A stretch of DNA of 64,000 nt from the NCBI RefSeq assembly GCF_014066305.1, contig NW_023501061.1, positions 124,001 through 188,000 of the forward strand. Reading direction: 5' to 3'. The position numbers and the translations under genes are program-made. Below, piece after piece: positions 49,557 through 62,375 of the stretch (position 1 is its first letter; the number at the start of each line of letters is the position of its first letter). Below the pieces are notes generated by a model, which was not told the origin of the DNA, did no database searches, and saw only the letters and a program-made list of their open reading frames with translations. The stretch comes from Letharia columbiana. Taxonomy: Eukaryota > Ascomycota > Lecanoromycetes > Lecanorales > Parmeliaceae.

Positions 49557-51922
49557 AAATATAATTATCTTCGATATTTCTTACTTAATTAAAGCCCCTT
49601 ACTAACGCTCTTAGACTATCTTTCGACGAATTTGCTATTATTAATAATCGAGGTCGTAAGCGAGCTTAATAGCTATCTACTACTGCTTATAAACGCGTTA
49701 AAAAGCTCTTAAAAAGAGCTCGAACGAATATATTCTTCTCTTTTTAAGTTAGCGATAGATGAGTTAAACTAATATTCAAATATTATAATTATATTAAACG
49801 CGTTCGATTTAAATATATATATCTCTTTTACTTATCTCTTAAAGTCTCTATTAACGCTCTTAAACTATTTCTTAACGAATTCGTTACTATTAATAATCGA
49901 GGCCGTAAGCGAGCTTAATAGCTATTTATTACTACTTATAAACGCGTTAAAAGGCTCTTAAAAAGAGCTCGAATAAATATATTCTCCTCTATATACTTCT
50001 TTTAAGTTAGCGATAGATGAATTAAACTAATATTTAAATATTATAGTTATATTAAACGCGTTCGATTTAAATATATATACTTCTTTTACTCGTCTCTTAA
50101 AGGCCCTATTAATATTCTTAAACTACTTTTTAGCGAATTTATTACTACTAATAATCGAGACTATAAGCGAATTTAATAACTATTTACTATTATTTATAAA
50201 CGCGTTAAAAAGATCTTAAAAAGAGCCCGAACGAATACGTTCTTCTCTATATACTTCTTTTAAGCTAGCGATAGATAGATTAAATTAATATTTAAATATT
50301 ATAGTTATACTAAACGCGTTCGAAATCGAATAATAATTCTTTTATCTATTTATATAATTATTCTTCTTTTATTATTCTATTAATATTATTAATTTATTAA
50401 TTCTATTAATTCTATTAATTCTATTAATTCTATTAATTTTATTAATTCTATTAATTCTATTAATTCTATTAATTCTATTAATTTTACTAATATAAATATA
50501 TTTATTCTCGATACTCTCGTATTTAGTTAAATAAGAGAAGAATCTATAATAAACGAATACGAAGAATACTATAAAGAATATTATAAAGATAGTTATTAGC
50601 AGTAGTAATATAATAGATTTACTCTTTATAATCTTATATTAATTTACTTAGCTAGTATAAGAGAAGTTACTATAATAGATAAATATAAAGAATATTACGA
50701 AGAAATTAAGCGATAATAAGATCTTTAATATTAAAAATACGACTTAGCTCTTTAAGATTCCACGTTATATACTCTTTACGATTTTATATTAAATTATTAC
50801 TTAGTAAGCGAAGAATATTACTATAACTTAGTTTATTATCTCTACTATATTAAGAAGTAAGAGAAGAAACTATAATAGATAAATATAAAGAATACTACTA
50901 TCGGTAACTTAATACTCGCTATTATTAATACTTATTCGACCTAGTTATTAATATATAAAGATTCTCTATATATAGATATTCTTCTTTCTTAGACTTTATA
51001 AATATTATTAAGAATATTATATCTAGTAATAAGTCTTATTATAGTAGTAACTATATATTTAGATATTATTAATATTAATTAATATACTTTAATACTAGTA
51101 TATAGATTAGCTAGACTATACTCTAAAGAAAGTTCATCTCGATATCGCCGCGATATTTTATACGATTCTATATTACTTAATCGATTTCGCTTATTATAAC
51201 GATTCGATTAAATAGAACTATAATTTCTATAATTTCTACGATTTCTATTTAATAGAGAAAATACTTAGAGAATATTAAATACTATTAAGCTTTATACTAG
51301 TTTAATATATAATATATAATAAAATAGTCTCTAAATAGAAGAAGAAGATTAATTCTTTAGAGATATTGCTAGATACTATAATCGAGCGTAAGTTAGAGAA
51401 TATACTATTAAGGAAAGCTAAATTAATAGATTTCGAAGAGAGACTTAATTAATTCGTTCGTTAAAGAATATAAAATTATATATTAAAATAAACTTTAAAT
51501 ATAAGAAGAAGAAGACTAATTCTTTAGAGACGTCTATAGTTATAACTAAGCGTAAGTTAAAGAATATATTATTAAAGAAAGCTAAACTTATATTAATAGA
51601 TTTCGAAGAGAGACTTAATTATTTCGTTCTTTAAAGAATATAAGAATATATATTATATAAATGAAAGTGGCTCTCTAAGATCTTTACTAAGAAATTTTAA
51701 TTATTCGTTAAAGATAAGAATTTTAAAAAGCTTAGCAAAGATAATATCTATAACTTACGAGATTATTTACGAACTAATAAAGTCTATATTTAAAAAGAAA
51801 TTTTTATAGTTTAAGTATTAGTAAATATAATTTAAAAATATATTCTATAGCTATTAAATAATAAAGAACGTTCTTTATTAAAGTAGTCTTAATCTTACTT
51901 TTCTTAATAATAGTTAGTTTAG

Positions 51923-54900
51923 TATTAGGCCTGATACGTTATAGGCCTTAACGCTACTTACGTTAAGGCGCCGATATCGTATATTCTACGTTAGAGTCCC
52001 TTTTAGAGTTTAATTTTAATAATATATTCTATATATCTAGAGGCTTAACGAATATAGGTTTACTTCGTATATCTCGAAGTTTTAATATTTCTTAGAGATT
52101 AATTCTACTATTAAATATACTATTAAATCTTATAACGATACTACGTCTTTTATAGTCTATATTCGCTAGCTAACTATTAATAGATTACGCTTTTATAATT
52201 CTAATCTCTCTATCTTTTAAAAAAAAAGGCCTATTATTATTATAATATTAAGTTTATCTCTAGATTATATAATAAAAAACGAAGATAATATCGAGAGCCG
52301 CTATAGCGTTAATAATAAGTTTAAGAATTTTTTATTAATAAAAGATTTTATTATAAAATAACGTCTTATAGTTATTAAGGCCGAAAATTATTATCTAAAA
52401 TAAGAATATAAATTAATTATATTAAAGGTTTATAATTACGAGCTTTATAACGCTAGCTTATTATCTACGACTAGTAAGAGCTTATTTATATCGATTATTA
52501 TCGCGCCTTTAGCGAATATATTAATTAAAATAAAAATACTTCGCTTTAAAAGAATATATTCTTATAAAGATATTAGTAAGAGAGAGTATCTACGCTAATT
52601 TCGCGAAGTCGAAATTAAGTTTCTTATAAATTCTAAGTATTTTATTACTAATTAATTAAGAATTATTTATTATATATAATTCTTAGAAGACGATTTTAAT
52701 ATTTAATAATATAAATACTATTAAGCCTATAGTCTAAAGGATATAACTTTTAAATTCTTTAAGTAGTTTCTACTTAATTTAATAGCGAATTTAATAAATC
52801 GTTATCTTCTTATATATAAAAAGTAAGAGAAAGCTAAATAACGCTTCGATTAGAAGATATCTATTTTTAAAATTTATTTAAAGAAGCTAGAGGTCTATAT
52901 AACTCTATTTTCTAAAAAATATTAAATTAATTTCTTCTTAGCTAAACTTAGATTAGAGTTTAAAAATAAGATTCTAAATATTAATAATATATCGAAATAA
53001 TAAAAAGAAATTCTTATCTAGATTATTATATAGAAAAAGATTTTAAAATATATACGCTTTAGCGATAATTTTTATTCGAAGTCTTTAAGAAGGTCTACTA
53101 AGGATAAATCTCTAGAGAATCGAATTTTAAAGCTTAAATTAACTTTAAACGATAGCGCTTATATAGCGCGTACTTAAGATAATAACGTAAAATATAAAGC
53201 TAAATCTTTTAATTCTAATTATAAAAAGAATAGTTATTTTTATTATAAAAAATAAGATTATTAAATATCTAAGTATTTAGATCTTAATAAATCGCCTATA
53301 ATCTATATCGATATAGTATTAATAAAAAAAGATTTAATCTTATAATCGCTTTAGAAGCGAGGTAAAAACGATAATTAATAGAGATAATTTCTTCTATTCT
53401 TACGAAGAAATAAATAAAGCTTTAGAGTAAATAGAGATAACTCGTTACTCTACTCGATATTAGAGCGTATATTAATTTAATTTTATAAAAATTCGTAATT
53501 TAATAAAACTTAAAATCTTATAATATTATCTTATTATAATTAAAAGCGCTAAGCGATTAAAGTATATATTATTATAGCGTATATTAGCTAAATTACTAGT
53601 TAATAAATAGTTAAAATTAAAGTTTAAAATATAATATATTCTTCTATATTATTAATTAAAAAAGCTTTAATATTATATTAAATATACTTAGATTAAATTA
53701 ATTATAAATATTATTAGATTTAGCGATAAAGTAATAGCGATTTAAAGTTAACGCTAATAAATTATAAATTAAAGAATTAATTAAATTTAATTAAATTATT
53801 AAAGAGAAATTAAATATATTCGCGATTATATACGCTATAATAGCGCGAAGCGAATTAAAAAATAAGCGTAATCTAAAGCTTTCTTAGAAGTTATTAAAGT
53901 TTAATAATATTTTTTTTAATAAAAAAGTAAAGATCTTATCTACGCTTAAGTAGAGAGATTATATTATTAAGATTAAAAGCGATAAGAAGCTACTATATAG
54001 TCTTTTATATAATTTATCTTAAACGAAGTTAATAAAGCTATAGCGCTATTTAAAGAATTTCCTTTAGAAAGATTAAATTCGTTATTCGACTTTCTTAGTC
54101 GAAGTATTAATCTTTTTTATTTTTAAAAAGAATAAAGGTTTTATTTTTATATTAATTATCGAGATCTAAACGCGATAATTATTAAAAATCGATACTCGCT
54201 ATCTCTAATTATTAAGACTTTAAATCGCTTATATAACGTTAAAGTCTTTATAAAGCTAAATCTTAAGAATATTTATTATTAAATTTAGATTAAAGAAGGC
54301 GATAAGTGAAAAATAGCGTTTTATAATCGCTATAACTACTTCGAATATTTAATTATATTTTTTAAACTTATTAATATATTAATAACTTTTTAAATATATA
54401 TTAATAAAGCTTTTACGAGTTTAATAGATATAATATATATAATATATTTAAATAATATTTTAATTTATAATATTAATTTAGCGAAGTATTAGCGATATAT
54501 TAAGTAAGTATTTAAGCGTTTATATTAGTTTTAATTATATATTAATTTAAAGAAATATTAATTCTATATTAAGTAAGTTAAGTTTCTAAAGTTTATTATA
54601 TTTATCGAAGGTATCGCGATAGATTAGAAATATATCGCTATTATTAAGAAGTAGTTAAAATTAAAAAATTATTAAAATATATAAGTCTTTTTAGACTTTA
54701 TTAATTTTTATTAATAATTTATTTATAGCTATTTTAATATAGTAGCGTTATTTATTAACTTACTTAAAGAAAGTAAAGATAATAAGAAATTTAAATTATT
54801 AGAGTAAATAGATAACGCTAAGCTAAGGTTTTAATAGCTTTAAAGTACTTTTATAACCGCGCTATTTCTATATTATTACGATTTAAATTTAAAGTTATAT

Positions 54901-57900
54901 TTTAAAATTAACGCTTTTAACTTCGATATAAAAGCTATACTTTTATAATTAAATAAGAATAACTATTAGCGACTAGTAATATTCTAATCTAGAAAAATAA
55001 TTTCTATAAAGTAAAATTATAAGATCTATAATTAAGAGTTATTTATTATTATAGCGTTTATAAAATAATAGTATTACTATCTAGAAGATAGTATATTTTA
55101 TATTAAAATTCTAATAAATTATAATAATCTTAAGAGCTTTATAAAGTAAAAGAAATTAAACTCTAGATAAACTCGTTAAACGCTAAAATTAGCTATTTAT
55201 AACTTTAAAATTTTTTATTAAATAGATAAATTAAACTTTATTAATTCGCTATCGCGACGTCTTAACTACGAGAGAATTTCGTTATTAAATATTAAACTTT
55301 TATCGATATTATAGAATAAGCTTATACTTTAAATTAGCGATAAATAGTTATAAAGAAATAAAGAGCTTATAGCGGCTATAGCGCCTATATTTCATATTAT
55401 CGATATTTAAATAATTATTTCTAGAAGAAAGTCTAAGATTATATAAGAGATTACTTATAATATATTTTAAAGACTAATAAAAATATTAATTCGAGATCTA
55501 TAAGTTTATAATAATTAAGTAAACTCTTTTTAAATTAATATTAAGAAGTTAGCGATTAAATATCGCGTATATAATTAAGTATAAACTTTAAATTTTAAGA
55601 AATTATTAAGATATAATAATCGCCTTTATATCTCTAGAGATAAGATTTTAAAAAAAGAGCTTATTAGTAAATACTATAATAATTCGTTATTAAAATACTT
55701 TAATACTATAAAAACGTATAAGCTATTTATTTATAAATATTATTAAAATAAAAATTTAAAGTAAATTATTAATTATATTAAGATATATAACGTTTATTAG
55801 CGAATTAAAGCTTCGCGATATCGCTTATATAGCGAATTAAGCTCGTTTTCTATCGCGATTAAATTATAAAAGAAAATTTCTATAGACTTTATTATTAACT
55901 TATTAGTAAGTAAGTATAAGAGTATTATCTACGATACTATTTTAATTATAGTAAATTAATTTATAAAAATAATAAAATATATTTCTATATCTATTATAAT
56001 CGATATCGCTTAATTAATAAAAGTATTTTATTTTAAAATAGTATATCGCTATAGTATATTAAACGATATTATTAATAATAGAGACTCTATATTTATTAAT
56101 AGCTTCTAGTTTATTATTTACTTTTATTTTAAAATTAAGCGATATCTAAGTATTATCTTTTACTCGTAAATCGATAGATAGACTAAGCGATAAAATTAGA
56201 TACTAAAATACTTTTTACGCGTATTCGCTAATAATAAGTAAAATATTTAGATAAAATAACTATTAATAATAGAGTTCGCTTATATAAATAGTTAATATTT
56301 CTTTATTAAAACGATATTATTCTTTCTAATATATAAATATTATTCTAAAATTTGTTAGAAGATTAAGAATAACTTTATTAAGGGGGAGATACTCGCTATA
56401 AATAATAGAGTAAAGAAGTTATAAATATTAAGAAATAAGATAATAAAGCGCCTTTATAGCGCTATTACGACTTAATTTAAATATTATAATAAAATATATT
56501 AATCTTAAAGCTATAAGATAAGCGATTTAATAATATTAGCGATTAAGAATCTAAAGTAGAAATATTTAAATAAGAAGTTATCTTATAAATTTATAGAATT
56601 ATTTTAAATTATAGATAAGATAAGAGCGTAAACGTATTATCTACTTCTATTCTCGATATATAGAATTTATAATATCTTTTATATATCGTTATTTAAGTCT
56701 TATTATCTTCGCGATTATAATAATATAGCGAAAGTCTTTATATAAACTCTTAATCTTATTAATAATAATAAGCTTTAAAAGATTAAAGAAATTATTAATA
56801 AGATTAAGTATAAGAAAGATATCTAATATAAAGTTAAATAAATTAATTAAGATAAAGAGTATAATTAATAATTATTAGATAATAAACTTATTAATATTAG
56901 CGAGCTAATTTAAGTCTATAAGTAAATAAATAATAAGCGAAAGTATTAAGTAATAAATAATAAGTCTCTTATTATTAAAGAGCTTAATTAATTATATAAA
57001 TTAATAACGAGTAAGTAAAGGCGATAAAATAAGATATAATTATCGATTAGATTAGATATATTTCTAGATAATACTTATACTACGCGTATACTTCTTTATA
57101 CTTACTACTATTAAGATATAAATTAATAAAATAATTATATTATTTAACTATCTATTAAACTCTACTATAAAGAGAGTTTATTATATTAAAGTATATACTA
57201 TTAATATAAATATATTTTTATCTAAAATAGTTATTAAAGAACTATCTAAGAACTTTACGCTAGCGCTACTATTAAAAAAAGATTATTATTTAAATATCCT
57301 CTATTATCTTAGCGTTAAAAATCAAGTTAAATTTATTAATTTAATTCTTTAATAAGAAGATAATTAAAGTATAGTCTTTAAATTAATATCTATCGACGTT
57401 CTTATATATCGATAAAGGCTCTTAAGCTTCTTCTTTAATAACTCGTTTATTTTCTTTAATTTCTTTATACGCTTATATATCGCTATAAGTTAATCTTAAA
57501 AATCTATAATTATAATAAGAGCGATTAAAGTTATTATTATTATATATTTCTATAATTTATATTATTAAGTAATCTTTTTATTAAGCTTAATTTATTAATA
57601 AGATAGCTTTTAAGATTATTTAGCGCGATAATAGCGTTATATTAATTTTCTTATCTATATCTAAAGATATAAAGGAATTTTAATATAGCGATTAATATTA
57701 TATCTTCTAATCTTATAATTATTATAGAGAAGAGACTTATCTTAAATATATAAATTATTATCTTAATAAAAGTAAGTTCTATATAATAAATTAGATACTA
57801 GAACTTATTAATAGTTACGTATATAAAGCGATAATAGTAGAAATAGTTAAGGGTTAGTAATCGCGCCTATAAGACGACTATATACTTACTATTAAAGTTA

Positions 57901-59040
57901 TTATTATTATTAAAAAAGAATACTATAAAATTATTAGTCTACGTATTAACGTAATTAATAATAATAAGATACTTATAATAAAGAGAAGTAGATTACTAAT
58001 ATAATAAGATATACTATATTTATATTAGTATTAATATTAACGTTATAGCGCTAGAGTAAGTACTTATAAAAGAGGCGTTAGAAGTTATAAAGAATAAAAA
58101 TAAATAATTTAAAAGAGGTTTTTATATTCTTTATTATAGCGTTAATACTAGCGAGTAATATCTAGTAATATAGATAATAGCGATATAATAATATTTTACT
58201 ACTATCTATAAAACCGCGTCGTCTAACTATTATTATTATTTCTACTTATTAATTAATAATCGAGAGCGTTATCGCGAACGCGTCGCTCTATTAATTACTT
58301 TCTTCAAATTCTTATAATAAAGATTATTATTACGTTACTTCGCTATAAACGTAATACGTTATAAAAATAACGTTATCTATAGAAAAACTCTTCTTTCTTC
58401 TTTTATCTATTAAATTTTTAAGATTTTATTATAAGTTTTTAAATCTAATATTATTCGCTATAGAGATTATTAACTAGCGCTATAAAAACGCTAATATTAA
58501 GCGTATTAACTTATTATAGATTATTATTAATTAATATTATAAAAGCGATATTATTCTCGAAGATAATATTAATATTATTATATAATATATTAATAACGCG
58601 CCTATAGCGCGTAAGAGTTAATTTTATTATATTATTAAAATAATATTATAATCTTAATAGATTAACTCTTTTCTCTTATTTTTCTATTAGAATTTAAAGG
58701 TTTTTTAATAAGTATTCTATTTTTACTTAAGCGTCTAAGAATTAGAGTCTAGAAGGAGAGATAATTATTAGACTTAATACGTTATAGACCTTAGCGCTAC
58801 TTACGCTAAGGCGTCGATATCGTATATTCTATATTAGAGTTTCTTTTAGAGTTTAATTTTAATAATATATCTTATATATCTAGAGACTTAACGAATATAG
58901 ATCTACTTCGTATATCTCGAAGTTTTAATATTTCTTAGAGATTAGTTCTACTATTAAATATACTATTAAATCTCATAACGATACTACGTCTTTTATAGTC
59001 TATACCCGCTAGCTAATCGCTAGTAAACTACGCTCTTATA
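51923..59040 (+). mobile_element. Ty3/Gypsy chromovirus G2, complete and RIP-mutated
   Basis: 7118 bp. LTRs of 275 bp each (51923-52197 and 58766-59040). Target copies TTTAG (51918-51922) and TTTAA (59041-59045) differ by a RIP-type change. Purine tract AGAAGGAGAGA at 58751-58761. Gag 52500-53280, RT about 53990-54560 (with 'YLNNILIY' near 54446), RNase H to about 55120, integrase 55700-56650, chromodomain about 56750-56930, long 3' region to 58765. No insertions, so it serves as the reference for G1 and G3. Confidence 0.87.
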
Positions 59041-59054
59041 TTTAATTATAATAG

Positions 59055-59245
59055 TTCTATTAATTAATTATCGAGATTATATTAATTATCGAGAATACTA
59101 CTTTAGTTTACTCTTCTCTTACTTTAATTATCGAGAATATTACTTTAATTTACTCTCTTCTTACTTTAATTATCGAGAATACTACTTTAATTTACTCTTC
59201 TCTTACTTTAATTATCGAGAATATTACTTTAGTCTATTCTTCTCT
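59055..59245. repeat. 42-bp tandem repeat, 4-5 copies
   Basis: Unit starts 'aattatcgagaatactactt' and repeats every 42 bp. RIP-mutated, in L2 just right of G2. Confidence 0.85.
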
Positions 59246-59344
59246 TACTCTAAGCGACGGCCCTTTATATTAGTCTTAATAGTAGTTAATATAGTTAATT
59301 TAGTAATAATAATTTAAGAATAAGTAAGTTATTTAAGATAGTAG

Positions 59345-59837
59345 CCCTATTAACACGAGCCAACTCTCTGCGGTTTTACATCCGCGTACTATATCGACCC
59401 TCAAAGAGCCTACTTTCTCGCTTAGCAATCTCAATCCACCTTTCGCCTCCCAGCATACTCATTTTCTCACTCCACCTTTCGCCTCCCAGCATACTTATTT
59501 TCTCGCTCCACTTTTCGCCTCCCAGCATACTCATTTTCTCGTCTCTTGGCTCGCCTCTCCGCTCGGCTATATTCGTGATACGAAGGAGCGGAAGGCTATA
59601 GGTTAAGGATAGGTGTATAAAGTATATAAACGATGTATTCTTGATATAGCTGTCTAGGGATTTAATTATAAGGGTTTATCTTTCTCTTATTGCTATTAGA
59701 AATACACCTAGTATAATTAGATCTACGTTCATAGTAAAGAAAGTAATTACAGTCATAAAAAGTATTACGAAGAAGAATTCGAAGAAGTAATATTTTGATA
59801 GCATGCGAATAGTCTTATCTTTTTCGATTTTTGCCAG
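59345..59837. other. unmutated interior of L2
   Basis: Normal CA and TG content in a mutated region. Contains a 36-bp array (next entry), then single-copy sequence up to the right LTR. No convincing ORF. Confidence 0.55.
59432..59545 (+). repeat. 36-bp tandem repeat, about 3 copies
   Basis: Unit 'tccacctttcgcctcccagc' followed by 'atactcattttctcac', 36 bp, nearly identical in all copies. Pyrimidine-rich on plus. Confidence 0.88.
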
Positions 59838-60015
59838 TATCGGTAACTTAACACTCGCTATTACTAGTACTTATTCGGCCTAGTTATTAATTAAAGATTC
59901 TCTATATATAGATATTCTTCTTTCTTAAACTTTATAGATATTATTAAGAATATTATATCTAGTAATAAGTCTTATTATATAAGTAATTATATATCTAAAT
60001 ATTATTAATAACTAC

Positions 60016-61332
60016 GAAGAATACTATAAAGAATATTACGAAGAAATTAAGCGATAATAAGATCTTTAATACTAAGAATACGACTTAGCTCTCTAAGATT
60101 TCACGTTATATACTCTTTACGATTTTATATTAAATTATTACTTAGTAAGCGAAGAATATTACTATAATTTAATCTATTATCTCTACTATATTAAGAAGTA
60201 AGAGAAGAAATTATAATAGATAAATACGAAGAATACTACGGAGAATACTATAGAGAATATTACGAAGAAACTAAGCGATAATAAGGCTCTTAGTATTAAG
60301 AATATAGCTTAGCTCTTTAAGATTTCACGTTATATACTCTCTATAATTCTATATTAAATTATTACTTAGTAAGCGAAGAATACTACTATAACTTAATCTA
60401 TTATCTCTACTATATTAAGAAGTAAGAGAAGAAATTATAATAGGTAAATACGGAGAATACTACGAAGAACACTATAGAGAATATTACGAAGAAATTAAGC
60501 GGTAATAAGATTATTATCGTTAAGAATACGACTTAGCTCTTTAAGATTCTACGTTATATACTCTCTACGATTTTATATTAAATTATTACTTCGAAACGAT
60601 ATATATTAAATAAATTAAAATCATTCGATGTCTATAGCTATTTTATTATTCGAAAAATTTTACTACGATAGAAGATATTATGAGATTCATACTACTAATT
60701 AATACGTTATCTTTATTTCTTTTTAATATTTTAATACTTCTTACTATAAGAATATAATCTTTCTCTTTTTTTATAGATAATTATTATATCTTTCTAATTA
60801 GATCTTAGCGCGCCTCTCTTTATATATATATATCTATATACTATATAGATTAAATTAATTTCGTAGTAGTAAAAGTAGATTAAAAATATATAGTAAGCGA
60901 TTAGAGTTCGATTTAACTTAGGGCTAGAGCTAAAATTTCATTTAACTTAAAAAAATTCAACTTTATTTAACTTAGAAAAATTTAACTTTATAAATTTAAT
61001 TTATAGGTCTTTACTTATATATAATAAAATAAGATAGAGCTAAGCTTAAAAATCTTAAATTTATATATATAGTTAATTATAAATTTAAACTTATTACGCT
61101 CTTTAATTAAATCGATTAAATTATCGCGAATAAATAAATTAACGTTCGTAATTATTAACTATTAAAAAATAGATATATATTATTAATATATAAAATAACT
61201 TTTTTATTCTCTATTTAATTTTTAAGATTTTTTTTTAAATTATAGAGCGAAATTAGAGCGAAATTAGAGCTTTTAGATAAAAGAAGAATTTATAAAATAA
61301 TTATAAATTTAATTTATAGAGGCCTTTACTCG
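60016..61332. repeat. H satellite and end segment of H6
   Basis: Right part of H6: satellite units at about 60016-60590 (RIP-mutated), the hairpin module near 60600-60660, the AGTTAA-rich segment near 60900-61000, then sequence shared with H2 and H4, ending CCTTTACTCG. The presence of two end-like blocks (61010 and 61332) suggests a further small H copy within it. Confidence 0.5.
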
Positions 61333-62375
61333 TAACTTATATTATTAAATAATCTTCTTATTAAACTTAACTCGTTAATAAGATTATTTTTAAGATTATT
61401 TAACGCGACGATAGCGCTATATTAATTTTCTTATCTATATTTAAAGATATAGAGAGATTTTAATATAGCGATTAATATTATATTTTTTAATCTTATAATT
61501 ATTATAAAAGAAAGACTTATCTCAAATATATAAATCGTTATCTCGATAAAAGTAAGTTCTATATAATAAATTAGATATTAAAACTTATTAATAATTATAT
61601 ATATAGAGTAATAATAATAAGAATAATTAGAGATTAGTAATTACGTCTATAAAATAACTATATACTTACTATTAAAGTTATTATTATTAAAATTATTATT
61701 ATTATTAAAAAAGAATATTATAAAATTATTAGTTTATATATTTAATATAATTAATAATAATAAAATACTTATAATAAAGAGAGATAGATTATTAATATAA
61801 TAAGATATATTATATTTATATTAATATTAATATTAATATTATAATAATAAAGTAAATACTTATAAGAGAGATATTAAAAGCTATAAAAAATAAAAATAAA
61901 TAATTTAAAGAGAATTTTTATATTCTCTATTATAGCGTTAATATTAGCGATTAATATCTAATAATATAAATATTAACGATATAATAATATTTTATTATTA
62001 TCTATAAAATTATATTATCTAATTATTATTATTATTTTATTATTATTATTAATTAATAATTAAGAGCGTTATCGCGAACGCGTTACTCTCTTAATTACTT
62101 TCTTTAATTATTTATAATAGAGATTATTTACTATATTACTTCGCTACTAATATAATATATTATTAAAATAATATTATTTATAAAAAAACTCTTCTATCTT
62201 CTTTTATTTACTAGAATTTCGAGATTTTATTATAAATTCTAAATTAAATATCTATTTACTATAAAGACTATTAATTAATATTATAAAAACGTTAATATTA
62301 AATATATTAACTTACTATAAATTATTATTAATTAATATTATAGAAGTAATATTATTCTCGAGAATAATATTAATA

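Larger units (their letters stand above)
50899..60010. mobile_element. non-autonomous LTR element L2, carrying G2
   Basis: LTRs 50899-51074 and 59838-60010, starting TATCGGTAAC and ending TTATTAATA, with target duplication ACTAC (50894-50898 and 60011-60015). Without G2 it is about 2 kb. The interior has two direct copies of about 165 bp (from 51338 and 51503, with 'ttaattctttagag' and 'gatttcgaagagagactt'), a 42-bp array, a 36-bp array and an unmutated stretch (59345-59837). No pol domain seen. Confidence 0.75.
49088..61332 (-). mobile_element. H-family element H6 in G3, carrying L2
   Basis: 12,245 bp; about 3.1 kb without L2. TTAATATTAATATATATAAAAG-type left end to ...GGCCTTTACTCG. Flanks '...cttcta' and 'taacttatatt' join as in G1 (32196) and G2 (57552), A|T with no duplication. 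Contains the conserved block repeated in tandem (49640-50330), 9-bp repeats at 49485-49556 and 50375-50490, satellite on both sides of L2, the hairpin motif near 60630 and the AGTTAA-rich end. Confidence 0.72.
36857..62375 (+). mobile_element. Ty3/Gypsy element G3, split by seven H insertions, right end beyond the window
   Basis: Third copy of the G1/G2 family. The left LTR is 36857-37133. The G3 parts are 36857-37452, 39807-40474, 41106-42437, 42873-43291, 43900-46139, 48735-49087 and 61333-62375. These concatenate collinearly with G1 and G2. Relics: gag 39807-40474, zinc knuckle near 41130-41180, RT 41900-42437 and 42873-43000, integrase about 44700-45500, chromodomain about 45690-45860. 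No right LTR is present by 64000. Confidence 0.8.

Noticed and set aside
59432..59545. CRISPR-like look of the 36-bp array
   Set aside because: Units are directly adjacent with no spacers, and the host is a eukaryote.
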